Source: ANME-2 cluster archaeon
GTDB lineage: Archaea; Halobacteriota; Methanosarcinia; Methanosarcinales; Methanocomedenaceae
Reading direction: 5' to 3'
DNA: 20,752 nt
Assembly (NCBI GenBank): GCA_023544605.1
Contig: JAMJFQ010000024.1
Span: 1-20,752 of the forward strand
Shown here: positions 1 to 7,513 of the stretch, in pieces
How positions within the stretch are numbered: the stretch's first letter is position 1
Layout: each line of letters opens with the position of its first letter
Made by a program: the position numbers and the translations under genes
The notes under the pieces: model-generated
What the model saw: only the letters and a program-made list of their open reading frames with translations
The model's database searches: none
Told to the model about the DNA's origin: nothing

Positions 1-84
1 TGCAGCTTCAATGATTTCTTCTGCAGCTTCATCGGTTTCTTCTGCAGCTTCAATGGTTTCTTCTGCAGCATCAGAGACTTCCTC
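1..84. repeat. 21-bp tandem repeat encoding the heptad tail of S6e
   Basis: Four consecutive 21-base units (1-21, 22-42, 43-63, 64-84) each begin with TGCAGC and end in TTCTTC or TTCCTC. The first three differ at only a few bases; the fourth is more diverged. On the minus strand they encode (D/E)AAEE(T/I)(I/D) heptads. The array may continue beyond base 1. Confidence 0.85.
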
Positions 85-480
85 GCTAGCCACTTCGGTC
101 CCGACGTTAAGTATTTCTTCGATGGTTTTATTGCCGTAATCTTCAACAACAGCATTTATCTGGCCTATATCGGAAGCGATCTCTTCGCCTCTGATAGTCT
201 TGCGGCGCCTCATCCCGTCCACTTTGGACTTGAATCCTATGCCTCCTGATACCAGTACCTTACGGCGGCCGGAACCCGGAAGGCCGCTGCGCATGGGGAA
301 ACCGTCCTTATCAGTCCCGCCAGTGATCTTCAGGGAATACCCTGGGAGGTTCACGGCGTCTCCACTAACAATATCACCAATATTCTTACCAATGAAACTG
401 TTGGTGTTACTATCTGAAATCTTGATCTGGTGTGCCTGTCCTGTCTTGCCATCTGAAACAATAATACTGAAATCTGCCAT
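1..480 (-). CDS. rps6e: 30S ribosomal protein S6e (partial, 3' end outside window)
   Basis: Structural protein of the archaeal/eukaryal small ribosomal subunit. I translated the minus strand from the ATG at 478-480: 160 codons stay open to the window edge. The N-terminal ~125 residues read as S6e, with a DGKTGQAHQI-type start, a GGTDKDGFPMR motif and the basic GMRRRKTIRG stretch typical of the family. Archaeal S6e is usually about 120-140 residues; here the chain continues into an Ala/Glu-rich tail of seven-residue repeats and is still open at base 1. An AAGGAG Shine-Dalgarno sequence about 6-7 bases upstream supports this start. It is divergent from mfnF. The family call is firm; the total length and the end of the tail cannot be seen. 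Confidence 0.93.
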   Translation of the reverse strand, partial: MADFSIIVSDGKTGQAHQIKISDSNTNSFIGKNIGDIVSGDAVNLPGYSLKITGGTDKDGFPMRSGLPGSGRRKVLVSGGIGFKSKVDGMRRRKTIRGEEIASDIGQINAVVEDYGNKTIEEILNVGTEVASEEVSDAAEETIEAAEETDEAAEEIIEAA

Positions 481-559
481 CAATTATCTCCTTATAGGAT
501 TGTCAAATTTGAAATAGATATGTAATTCAAATCTTTGAATATAACGGACCTTAACAGGC

Positions 560-574
560 TATAAAGATATTTAA
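560..574 (-). promoter_or_regulatory. possible TATA box for S6e
   Basis: On the minus strand this stretch reads as two overlapping AT-rich boxes, TTAAATATC and TTTATAG, about 80-95 bases upstream of the S6e ATG. Either would give a leader of some 50-60 bases carrying the AAGGAG site. It lies in the 189-base intergenic region shared with mfnF. I see nothing else convincing there apart from a GTGAT just before the mfnF start. Confidence 0.35.
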
Positions 575-669
575 GATTATCGAGCGAAAAAGAGCAGACA
601 TTATTGTTATGTAAAGGGTTTTCAGCACAAGGCAATACTATTAACCTATAGGGGATTATCAAGTGATAT

Positions 670-1659
670 ATGAGCAAAGAGGCACCTGTAATTGGGATTG
701 ATATCGGCGGAGCCAATACCAAAGTAGCTTCTTCAGACTGCCGAATGGCTGAACTTCACTATATCCCGCTATGGAAAGACACACAACTCCCCCTGGCCCT
801 GAAGGAAATGGCCAAACGTATTAAACCGGGCCGGGTAGGAGTGGTCATAACCGGCGAACTGGCAGACTGTTTCTCTGATAAGGAACAGGGAGTCCGGTTT
901 ATTGTAGAAGCAGTGGATACAGCATTTCCCCATGCAATGTATCTTGACCACCAGGGCAATTTTTCAAACAGCCGCCACATTCGTGATATGCGCTCCCTGG
1001 CAGCTGCTAACTGGATGGCATCAGCACTGCTTGCAGGGAAGGATAACGATTGCATTTTTGCAGATGTGGGCAGTACTACGACAGACCTTATCCCGGTAAA
1101 GAACGGGCATCCGTTAGCGGGAGTAACCGACCTGCAGCGTTTGGGACGTCATGAGCTGCTATATCGGGGAATGCTTCGCACGAACATTGCAGCATTAATG
1201 GACAGGATAGACCTGGACGGTGTTCAGTATAGGGTTGCTTCGGAACTGTTCGCCCAGACAGGGGATGTCCATCTCCTGCTGGGACACATCAGACCTGAGG
1301 ATTATACCTGCGACACAGCCGACGGCGAAGGAAAGACCCTTAAGGCTGCAGCCCGGCGCCTGGCCAGGGTTGTATGTGCAGATACTACAGAACTTGAGCC
1401 TGATGATATCATGAATATTGCAGGACAGATCTACCAGCACCAGCGGGATGAACTCTCAAAAGCCCTGCAGGATCTTTCAAAGCGGCATGGTATTGATAGG
1501 GTCGTAGGCGCAGGACTGGGCGAGTTACTGGTACATGAAGCAGCACAGGATGCAGGACTCCAATGCACCTTGCTGTCTAAAAAATACGGTCCGGATATCT
1601 CAAAGGTATTTCCTGCGTATGCCGCCGCCTGCCTGGTGAGGGAGGTCGATGAGCCCTAA
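670..1659 (+). CDS. mfnF: MfnF, methanofuran biosynthesis condensing enzyme (H4MPT-linked C1 pathway family)
   Basis: By family, MfnF joins the (gamma-glutamyl)tyramine unit to the phosphorylated aminomethylfuran unit late in methanofuran synthesis. It belongs to the hydantoinase/actin-like ATPase fold. In the 329 residues I see a phosphate-1 loop GIDIGGANTK (about 9-18), a TGELAD motif near 61-66, a second phosphate loop DVGSTTTDL (132-140) and a C-terminal adenosine-site-like VGAGLGELL. Length matches the family once annotated as an H4MPT-linked C1-transfer protein. A GTGAT sequence sits two bases before the ATG, so the leader is probably short. The stop overlaps the convergent cbiP stop by four bases. 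A homologous relative of unknown substrate cannot be excluded, but the motif set and archaeal coenzyme context make MfnF the best call. Confidence 0.85.
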   Translation: MSKEAPVIGIDIGGANTKVASSDCRMAELHYIPLWKDTQLPLALKEMAKRIKPGRVGVVITGELADCFSDKEQGVRFIVEAVDTAFPHAMYLDHQGNFSNSRHIRDMRSLAAANWMASALLAGKDNDCIFADVGSTTTDLIPVKNGHPLAGVTDLQRLGRHELLYRGMLRTNIAALMDRIDLDGVQYRVASELFAQTGDVHLLLGHIRPEDYTCDTADGEGKTLKAAARRLARVVCADTTELEPDDIMNIAGQIYQHQRDELSKALQDLSKRHGIDRVVGAGLGELLVHEAAQDAGLQCTLLSKKYGPDISKVFPAYAAACLVREVDEP

Positions 1660-3146
1660 TCTGTTAACATCTTCTCAATAGTATCCATGTCAATATGTGC
1701 CTGGAAATGCGTGGCAAGCTGGTGATAGGGGTCCATGTTCGTTATCCCTTTTTTGATAGTGCTGTATGATAGACCACGTCTGGTGTACAAAAACTCTAAT
1801 AACGCATCCCTTAAATGCTCATTCTCGAACAGCCCATGTAAATAGGTTCCCCATATCAATCCGGTATCGTCAATACAACCATCGTCGTCGAAGGCGGGTA
1901 CAGCATCTAACAGATGGGTCTGCCCCATATGTATCTCGTAACCTGATACCTGCTGTCCTTGTATCCTGCCGAGGATAGGCCCTTCCCCTGTCACTGTCTT
2001 TTCGGTCTGGACCGTATGCTTTTCATATTCTATAAAATCCGTAGCTATATCCAGCAGCCCCAAACCGTTGACACTTACAGCATCTCCCCCTGTTCCCTCT
2101 ATTCCACTGTCAGTGATGGTCTTGCCAAGCATCTGGAAACCTCCGCAGATACCGATGATCGGGATACCCGCTTTGGCCAGTTCAAGTATTCTGGCCTCTG
2201 TACCGAAATCCTGGAGTACCCTGAGGTCGTCAATAGTATTCTTGGTACCGGGTAGTATCAGGGCGTCGGGATTACCAAGATCTTCGTTTGGCTCTACATA
2301 TCGCACAATTGCTAACTGCTCAAGCGGCTCGAAGTCTGTGAAATTAGATATCCTGGGCAGTCGCAATACCGCAATGTCAACCAGGTCTTTATCTGAACCA
2401 GAGGACTTTTTCTTATCTGCGATAGATACCGAATCTTCAGACGGGATGAACAGCTCAGTGTAGGGAATTACCCCCAATACAGGCACGCCTGTTAATTCTT
2501 CCAGTTCTTTAAGGCCCGGTTCAAGTATGGCAGGGTCGCCCCTGAACTTGTTGATAATGATGCCCCTGATTAGGGGTGCAATGTCATCGGGCAGCAGTTT
2601 CAGGGTGCCGTAGATGCTGGCGAACACCCCGCCCCGTTCGATGTCGCCTACAAGGATGATGGGCGGGCGCAGCATCCTGGCAGTGCCGATATTGACCACA
2701 TCACGGTGGTATAGGTTTATCTCGGCAGCGCCCCCGGCTCCTTCTATGACGATGATGTCGTACTGTTGGGCCAGCCTTTCGTATGCGCCCTCGACCACCC
2801 TCATCATGTCTTCAATGGAATCGTAATAGTCACCAGCGGTGCGATCGGCAAAGGGCTTGCCCAGTACTATCACCTGGGACTGGCGGTCGCCTTTGGGTTT
2901 GAGCAGGATGGGATTCATGTCTGCGGTCGGCTGGATGCCGCATGCCTTTGCCTGGGTGGCCTGTGCAATACCTATTTCGCTGCCGTCATCGGTGATCCAG
3001 GAGTTGAGGCTCATGTTCTGGGCCTTGAAAGGTGCAACATTGAATCCTTCCTCGGCAAAGATGCGGCATAGGGCTGTGACTATCACACTCTTGCCTACAT
3101 GGGAGCCCGTACCCAGTACCATCAATGGTTTTGCACAATTCGTCAT
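1656..3146 (-). CDS. cbiP: Cobyric acid synthase (glutamine-hydrolysing) CbiP
   Basis: Amidates the b, d, e and g side-chain carboxylates of adenosylcobyrinic acid a,c-diamide in cobalamin (corrinoid) biosynthesis, in the cytoplasm. The 496 residues are full length for the family. The N-terminal dethiobiotin-synthetase-like ATPase domain has a GTGSHVGKS loop (12-20), a KAQNMSLNSW motif (41-50) and an IEGAGGAAEIN segment (134-144). The C-terminal class I glutaminase domain has the nucleophile Cys334 in GICGGFQML and the catalytic His437 in GTYLHGLF. Downstream it touches mfnF tail to tail. Upstream it shares a 127-base divergent region with a small winged-helix gene that may regulate it. I see no cobalamin riboswitch in that region. 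Confidence 0.95.
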   Translation of the reverse strand: MTNCAKPLMVLGTGSHVGKSVIVTALCRIFAEEGFNVAPFKAQNMSLNSWITDDGSEIGIAQATQAKACGIQPTADMNPILLKPKGDRQSQVIVLGKPFADRTAGDYYDSIEDMMRVVEGAYERLAQQYDIIVIEGAGGAAEINLYHRDVVNIGTARMLRPPIILVGDIERGGVFASIYGTLKLLPDDIAPLIRGIIINKFRGDPAILEPGLKELEELTGVPVLGVIPYTELFIPSEDSVSIADKKKSSGSDKDLVDIAVLRLPRISNFTDFEPLEQLAIVRYVEPNEDLGNPDALILPGTKNTIDDLRVLQDFGTEARILELAKAGIPIIGICGGFQMLGKTITDSGIEGTGGDAVSVNGLGLLDIATDFIEYEKHTVQTEKTVTGEGPILGRIQGQQVSGYEIHMGQTHLLDAVPAFDDDGCIDDTGLIWGTYLHGLFENEHLRDALLEFLYTRRGLSYSTIKKGITNMDPYHQLATHFQAHIDMDTIEKMLTD

Positions 3147-3244
3147 GATATTCTATCCTATGGTAATTTAGAGGCTTTCAGTCTATCCTGAAGGTTGAAA
3201 AGCATATTGTTATAGGGTGAGCAGGGCAAGATTTATGTTGTATT

Positions 3245-3255
3245 AACGTAACGTT
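3245..3255. promoter_or_regulatory. 11-bp palindrome AACGTAACGTT, possible operator
   Basis: AACGT, one base, then ACGTT: a perfect inverted repeat around a central base. It lies between a possible plus-strand TATA element (TTTATG, 3232-3237) and the expected start point near 3262, 18 bases before the ATG of the winged-helix gene. That position fits a repressor site. cbiP reads away on the other strand, so one site could affect both genes. The geometry is visible; binding is inference. Confidence 0.4.
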
Positions 3256-3273
3256 GTTTCTGGATTTGATAGT

Positions 3274-3579
3274 ATGGACCAGAACATTGACGATGACGAC
3301 CTGGAAAACATGATGATGCGTGGTACCTCGCCCCGTGAGGCAAAGACAGGCGACCATGACATGATGTTCAAGGCACTGGGAAATCCCGTACGCAGGAAGA
3401 TCATTGTTTCCATTGGTGCATTTGGCAAGTCTCTGGCAGAAGTGATGAAAGAGACAGGGGTTAACCGGTCGCAGTTGGATTACCAGCTGGATTTTCTTAA
3501 TAAGGGGGAGTATGCTGTGGTTGAAGGGGACATGGTAAGGCTGACTGATAAGGGATTGGGGCTGTTGTCGAATATATAA
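3274..3579 (+). CDS. Small winged-helix (ArsR/MarR-like) transcriptional regulator
   Basis: A 101-residue protein with an acidic N-terminal 30 residues followed by a winged-helix domain. FKALGNPVRRKIIVSI (about 32-47) looks like the first helix of ArsR-type regulators. LAEVMKETGVNRSQLDYQLDFL (54-75) is the helix-turn-helix with its recognition helix. YAVVEGDMVRLTDKGLGLL (80-98) forms the wing and last helix. I see no metal-binding Cys pair, so the ligand is unknown. It is divergent from cbiP and convergent with cofD. No clear Shine-Dalgarno precedes the ATG, and the upstream TATA-like element predicts a leader near 12 bases. The palindrome 18 bases before its start suggests autoregulation or control of cbiP, by inference only. 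Confidence 0.8.
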   Translation: MDQNIDDDDLENMMMRGTSPREAKTGDHDMMFKALGNPVRRKIIVSIGAFGKSLAEVMKETGVNRSQLDYQLDFLNKGEYAVVEGDMVRLTDKGLGLLSNI

Positions 3580-3650
3580 GTGTGCTCTTTCACTCAATAA
3601 ATGATAAGGATAGTATATGCCTAACAAACAATTCTGTGATTTCGTTCCCG

Positions 3651-4565
3651 CTATATCAGCTGCCCCATCACAACTTGCGCCAGCGCAGCACTCGTCTCAG
3701 GTGAAGTCATCATAGTATCTGCACTCACGACTGCCACATTCATTTCCTCTAAATCCCGCAGCCCCAATCCGTCGCGTTCATCCACCACAAACACATCCAG
3801 TAGGTCCTCATAGAACCGGGCAACACCCCTGGATGACACCTCATACCCGCAGGCACTCATTAACTTACCCGCCGGCCCGCTCACAGGTTCGCAGCCGATG
3901 ATGGGACTGACTGCCACAACGTTCTTGCTGCGTATCAGTTCCCTCATGTCATTCACTGCAAGGATGGGACCTATACTTGTAATGGGATTACTGGGGCCGA
4001 TGATGATATTATCCTCCTGCTCCATAGCCTTGCAGACTGCATCAGTAATAGTGGTATTTTCTGCCCCTTTGTATTCCACACCCAGCACTTCAGGTCGACC
4101 CTTTTGTCCCACCCAGAAATCCTGGAAATGCATTGTGCCGGTATCTGTGGAGATCATGGATGAAACGGACTCGTCACACATGGGAAGAATATTTGCCCCT
4201 GCCCCCAGCATACGGGTGGTCCTGCCCACAGCCTCAGTCAATGATGCCCCCTGCCTGATACATTCAGAGCGCATGATGTGGGTGGCACGGTCCCTATCCC
4301 CTAACCTTAACACCTCACCCTGTCCGGCCGAGGTAAGGGCTTCATGGGTGCGGTAGGTATCCTGTGCGATACCCCACCATTTGTCCATGTCCAACAGACC
4401 GGCAAAAAGGTAAGTAACCGTATCAATATCAGGACACACCAGGTTTCCCGAAACCCACAGGTCTTCTGCGGTATTGACCACCACCGTAATACCTTCATCA
4501 GGTACATGTTGTCGAAGACCGCTCAGGAGTTTTGGGGTTCCTGTCCCGCCAGATAATATGAGCAT
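3651..4565 (-). CDS. cofD: 2-phospho-L-lactate transferase CofD (F420 biosynthesis)
   Basis: Transfers the phospholactyl moiety from lactyl-2-diphospho-5'-guanosine to 7,8-didemethyl-8-hydroxy-5-deazariboflavin (FO), giving F420-0. The 304 residues match family size. Visible motifs are the N-terminal GGTGTPKLL (6-14), NTAEDLWVSGNLVCPDIDT (31-49) at the FO/metal site, the conserved LGDRDRATHI (88-97) and GPSNPITSIGPIL (190-202). The start ATG (4563-4565) has no Shine-Dalgarno. A TATA-like TTTAATAT is centred 27 bases upstream, so the mRNA is probably leaderless. cofG, which acts earlier in the same pathway, lies 1.8 kb away on the other strand. CofH and CofC/CofE are not in the window. Confidence 0.95.
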   Translation of the reverse strand: MLILSGGTGTPKLLSGLRQHVPDEGITVVVNTAEDLWVSGNLVCPDIDTVTYLFAGLLDMDKWWGIAQDTYRTHEALTSAGQGEVLRLGDRDRATHIMRSECIRQGASLTEAVGRTTRMLGAGANILPMCDESVSSMISTDTGTMHFQDFWVGQKGRPEVLGVEYKGAENTTITDAVCKAMEQEDNIIIGPSNPITSIGPILAVNDMRELIRSKNVVAVSPIIGCEPVSGPAGKLMSACGYEVSSRGVARFYEDLLDVFVVDERDGLGLRDLEEMNVAVVSADTMMTSPETSAALAQVVMGQLI

Positions 4566-4588
4566 TATTGCTCATAGTAGAGAGCAGA

Positions 4589-4596
4589 ATATTAAA
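4589..4596 (-). promoter_or_regulatory. TATA box for cofD, leaderless geometry
   Basis: TTTAATAT on the minus strand, with its centre 27 bases from the A of the cofD ATG. Archaeal TATA boxes lie about 26-27 bases upstream of the transcription start, so start site and start codon should coincide. The lack of a Shine-Dalgarno agrees. Confidence 0.5.
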
Positions 4597-4620
4597 CGTA
4601 TTGAAATGTTCACGGCAAAA

Positions 4621-4640
4621 TTATAAATAATATTTATATT
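4621..4640 (+). promoter_or_regulatory. AT-rich promoter region of the K+ channel gene
   Basis: Two TATA-like boxes, TTATAAATA (4621-4629) and TTTATATT (4633-4640), sit 30-50 bases upstream of the channel ATG at 4671. Either predicts a leader of roughly 8-20 bases. No Shine-Dalgarno is visible before the ATG. Confidence 0.45.
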
Positions 4641-4670
4641 GCTTCGTACTAATGGATATATTGAATCTCC

Positions 4671-5669
4671 ATGATTAAGAAAAAGTCCGGCTGGACCATA
4701 TACCATTATATTCTCATTTTTTTGATAATGGTCTTATTGTATAGCTATATTGCCATTTTCATCAAATCATATTTTGAGGGAGAATCGCTCAGCTTCATCG
4801 AGGGTCTATATTTCGTTATTATTTCCATGACCACGGTCGGTTATGGGGATGTGTTCATGACCTCACCGGTTGGATTGGTATTCAGTATGGTCGTGTGTCT
4901 ATCGGGAGTAATAATAATATTTGCACTTCTCTTCCCCTTCGTGTTTATGCCATTGTTCGAGAAACAATTAAGGGGAGAACTTCCCACAAGGGCTCCAACA
5001 AAACTTGAAAACCACGTTATAATATGCGGTTACAATAAGATAGTTGAATCACTTGTCAACGAACTGGAAGACCACACCATGTCCTATATTGTGGTGGACA
5101 ACGATGATAAACAGATACGCTCACTGCTAAAGGACGGAATAGAATGTGTTTTTGGGGACCCCGGTGAAGAGAAAGTACTGGAAGTGGCAGGGGTGTGCAG
5201 GGCCAGGTTGCTCATTGCTAACAAGAGTGATGAAAAGAATGCCAGTATTATACTGACTGCAAAGGAAATCTGTAACATAGAGGTCCTGGCTATTGTAAAC
5301 AATAAAGGCAATTCAGATTATTTAAAGTATGCAGGGGCCGACAGGGTTATTTCGCCGAAATCCCTGCTTGGTTCTTTCATTGGACGCAAGGCCATAGAAC
5401 CCCTGACTGACAGGGTAATCAACAGTACCGCTTTCATGGACGACCTTGAGATTGCCGAGTTTCCCATATACCCGGGCAGCAGTTTGTTAAGAAAAAGTTT
5501 AAAACAATCCAGGATACGGGAATTGACCGGTGCCAACGTTGTAGGTATATGGAAGGGCGGTGAATTATCCCTTAACCCTATGTCCTATGATGTAATAAAG
5601 CGAAATTCCATATTACTTGTAGTAGGCGATAAGGAACAGTTGAGGAAATTCAAACGACTTACACATTAA
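4671..5669 (+). CDS. Two-TM potassium channel with C-terminal RCK (TrkA_N/TrkA_C) domains
   Basis: MthK-like membrane channel of 332 residues. TM1 spans about 9-33. The pore helix leads into the K+ selectivity filter TVGYGD (55-60), and TM2 spans about 67-93. A short basic linker then leads to an RCK domain from about 113, with a TrkA_C-like segment from about 250. In the RCK Rossmann fold the glycine-rich loop is CGYNKIVES (119-127): the second and third glycines of the usual GxGxxG are replaced by Asn and Val, so dinucleotide binding may be lost. The acidic end of the second strand (VVDNDD) remains. The next gene, 16 bases downstream, encodes an RCK protein with an intact loop, which suggests a mixed gating ring. 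The ion-channel call is firm; the ligand is unknown. Confidence 0.92.
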   Translation: MIKKKSGWTIYHYILIFLIMVLLYSYIAIFIKSYFEGESLSFIEGLYFVIISMTTVGYGDVFMTSPVGLVFSMVVCLSGVIIIFALLFPFVFMPLFEKQLRGELPTRAPTKLENHVIICGYNKIVESLVNELEDHTMSYIVVDNDDKQIRSLLKDGIECVFGDPGEEKVLEVAGVCRARLLIANKSDEKNASIILTAKEICNIEVLAIVNNKGNSDYLKYAGADRVISPKSLLGSFIGRKAIEPLTDRVINSTAFMDDLEIAEFPIYPGSSLLRKSLKQSRIRELTGANVVGIWKGGELSLNPMSYDVIKRNSILLVVGDKEQLRKFKRLTH

Positions 5670-5685
5670 TGGAAACGGGATACTA

Positions 5686-6375
5686 ATGCATGAGACACTG
5701 GATTTGATCGAGAACCACACAATTGTACTGGGATATGGGGATGTTGGACACAGGGTTGTAAAACGCCTGATAAATGCCGGAGTGCTTTTTGTGGTAGTGG
5801 ACTTAAATGAAGGAGTTTTCGAGGATGTAGATTTCACTCACTTAACAGGGGATGCTACGTCCGAATCCACCTTGAAGAAGGTGGGTGTGGAACAGGCGTC
5901 CACTGTTATTATGACCGTAGGATCTGATTCCGATATTATTTTTGCTACACTGGTGACACGAAAACTGAATCCCGATAGTATTATTCTGGCCAGGGCAAAT
6001 GACATTCATTCCATAGACAAGATGTACAAGGCAGGAGCAGATTATGTTGCATCGCTTTCCATAATCGCGGGGCAGATGCTGGGGCGTATTGCAGTATTAC
6101 CATATGATCATCCGCTTCGGGAAGAGACCATATTGATGTATGAAGGTATAGAGATAGAGAAATATACGATCAGTTCGTCCTCACCATTGGTGGGTAAGAC
6201 CCTGGCTGAACTTGACCTGCGAAACACCATTGGTTGCACAGTTATCGGGATACATGCAGGGGAAGAGACGAGTTCAGAGATCGATCCTCATACGGTGATC
6301 CTGGAGAATATGACCCTGGCAGTGCTGGGTAATGTGGAGCAGATAGAAAGGTTCCATGAGAGCTTTGTCAAATAA
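5686..6375 (+). CDS. Soluble RCK/TrkA-type K+ channel regulatory protein
   Basis: A 229-residue cytoplasmic protein made only of TrkA_N plus TrkA_C domains, with no membrane segment. The nucleotide-binding loop GYGDVG (16-21) is intact. It is followed by a strand ending in VVVDLNEG with the acidic ribose-binding residue, then a TGDATSESTL segment typical of RCK domains. The C-terminal ~75 residues resemble TrkA_C. The ATG lies 16 bases after the channel stop, so the two are surely cotranscribed. MthK makes its extra RCK subunits by internal translation; here a separate gene could supply them. It could alternatively serve a Trk/Ktr transporter encoded elsewhere. Confidence 0.9.
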   Translation: MHETLDLIENHTIVLGYGDVGHRVVKRLINAGVLFVVVDLNEGVFEDVDFTHLTGDATSESTLKKVGVEQASTVIMTVGSDSDIIFATLVTRKLNPDSIILARANDIHSIDKMYKAGADYVASLSIIAGQMLGRIAVLPYDHPLREETILMYEGIEIEKYTISSSSPLVGKTLAELDLRNTIGCTVIGIHAGEETSSEIDPHTVILENMTLAVLGNVEQIERFHESFVK

Positions 6376-6403
6376 CGTATCGATCTTTCTTGGGTGGTAA
6401 TCC

Positions 6404-7408
6404 TTGGCAATAGAACATTTGCATGTGGTCACGTATTCCAGGAATGTATTCATTCCTGTTACAAACATGTGCCGGAACCACTGTGCTTATTGCGGGTTCA
6501 GGCACAGCCCGGACGACCCACAATCCTTTATCATTCAGCCTGCCCACGTAGAGGAAATACTCCAAAAAGGTGCCCAAAGCGGCTGCACCGAAGCACTGTT
6601 CACTTTTGGGGAGCGACCAGAGGAAGATGCAGCATATGTGAGGAGACTCAGTGCTATCGGATATGATAACACCCTGGATTACCTGCTTGACCTGTGCCGC
6701 ATGGCCATAAATGCAGGACTGTTGCCCCACTGCAATCCGGGAGTACTGTCGTATGAGGAACTTGCAAGCCTCAAACCGTTGAATGCCAGTATGGGACTGA
6801 TGCTTGAGACCACTGCCCATGTGCAGGCCCATGATAACAGTCCGGGCAAGGTACCTGGGAAAAGAATAGAGAGCATTGCAAATGCCGGTAAATTGAAGAT
6901 ACCTTTTACTACAGGGCTGCTGGTTGGTATTGGCGAGACCAGGTCCGACAGGTTGGAGTCTCTCAGGACCATTGCAGAACTGCACCGGCAGTACGGCCAT
7001 ATCCAGGAGGTCATCATTCAGAATTTTACGCCCAAGCCCGGTACACCTATGGCCGGATATGAGCCGCCGTCCTTTGAAGAGATGCTGTGGACAGTTGAAC
7101 TGGCAAAGGAGGTCTTGCCTGAAGACATAGCGGTACAGGTGCCGCCAAACTTGATCTCACCCCGGGTGCTTATCGAACATGGTGCTTCAGACCTGGGCGG
7201 GATATCCACGCAAACCATCGACCACATCAACCCCGAACATAAATGGCCTACGGTGGAAGAACTGGAGCAAAAGGTTGGGAGCAGTATAGTGCTTCGTGAG
7301 AGGCTTGCAATATATCCCCAATATATCCATAGAGAGTGGTTCAGCGAGGATATACGGCCATTGGTAAAGAAACTGGCTGATGATAAAGGGTATAAGAGAA
7401 CCACATGA
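6404..7408 (+). CDS. cofG: FO synthase subunit 1 CofG (radical SAM)
   Basis: 7,8-didemethyl-8-hydroxy-5-deazariboflavin synthase subunit CofG closes the deazaflavin ring of F420 with its partner CofH. The 334 residues begin with HVVTYSRNVFIPVTNMC. The radical-SAM cluster motif CRNHCAYC has its cysteines at 23, 27 and 30 (CX3CX2C), followed by GFR as is usual in CofG. A GIGET motif and the NFTPKPGTPM segment lie further on. The start is TTG at 6404, supported by GGTGG six bases upstream; no in-frame ATG precedes the conserved region. It lies 28 bases after the RCK gene and is probably cotranscribed, although the functions differ. CofH is absent from the window. Confidence 0.94.
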   Translation: MAIEHLHVVTYSRNVFIPVTNMCRNHCAYCGFRHSPDDPQSFIIQPAHVEEILQKGAQSGCTEALFTFGERPEEDAAYVRRLSAIGYDNTLDYLLDLCRMAINAGLLPHCNPGVLSYEELASLKPLNASMGLMLETTAHVQAHDNSPGKVPGKRIESIANAGKLKIPFTTGLLVGIGETRSDRLESLRTIAELHRQYGHIQEVIIQNFTPKPGTPMAGYEPPSFEEMLWTVELAKEVLPEDIAVQVPPNLISPRVLIEHGASDLGGISTQTIDHINPEHKWPTVEELEQKVGSSIVLRERLAIYPQYIHREWFSEDIRPLVKKLADDKGYKRTT

Positions 7409-7412
7409 GGAT

Positions 7413-7493
7413 ATGTCAATCTCTGCTGAGGAGAAGATTATAGTAATCATTAATACTATCAATGACACTGGTCACACCCTAATAAAGATATAA
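7413..7493 (+). CDS. possible 26-codon small ORF between cofG and the glycosyltransferase gene
   Basis: ATG at 7413 directly after the cofG stop, with GAGG two bases upstream, opens a frame of 26 codons ending in TAA at 7491-7493. The predicted peptide starts MSISAEEKIIVIINTIND and resembles nothing I know. It is the only frame that uses most of the 105-base gap. A TATA-like TATAAAAA (7489-7496) overlaps its stop and may serve the next gene. Expression is unproven and the spacing from GAGG is short. Confidence 0.2.
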   Translation: MSISAEEKIIVIINTINDTGHTLIKI

Positions 7494-7513
7494 AAACAAC
7501 AGGAGAATCTGTT

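Noticed and set aside
1..84. Short direct repeats as a CRISPR array
   Set aside because: Units are contiguous with no spacers and keep the reading frame of S6e.
3147..3273. Cobalamin riboswitch upstream of cbiP
   Set aside because: The 127-base region is too short for the element, and I see no B12-box-like sequence.
3178..3627. 149-residue open frame on the minus strand
   Set aside because: Covers the winged-helix gene in antisense and shows no domain pattern; the plus-strand gene has a clear helix-turn-helix.
3898..4356. 152-residue open frame on the plus strand
   Set aside because: Lies wholly within cofD on the opposite strand; no recognisable motif.
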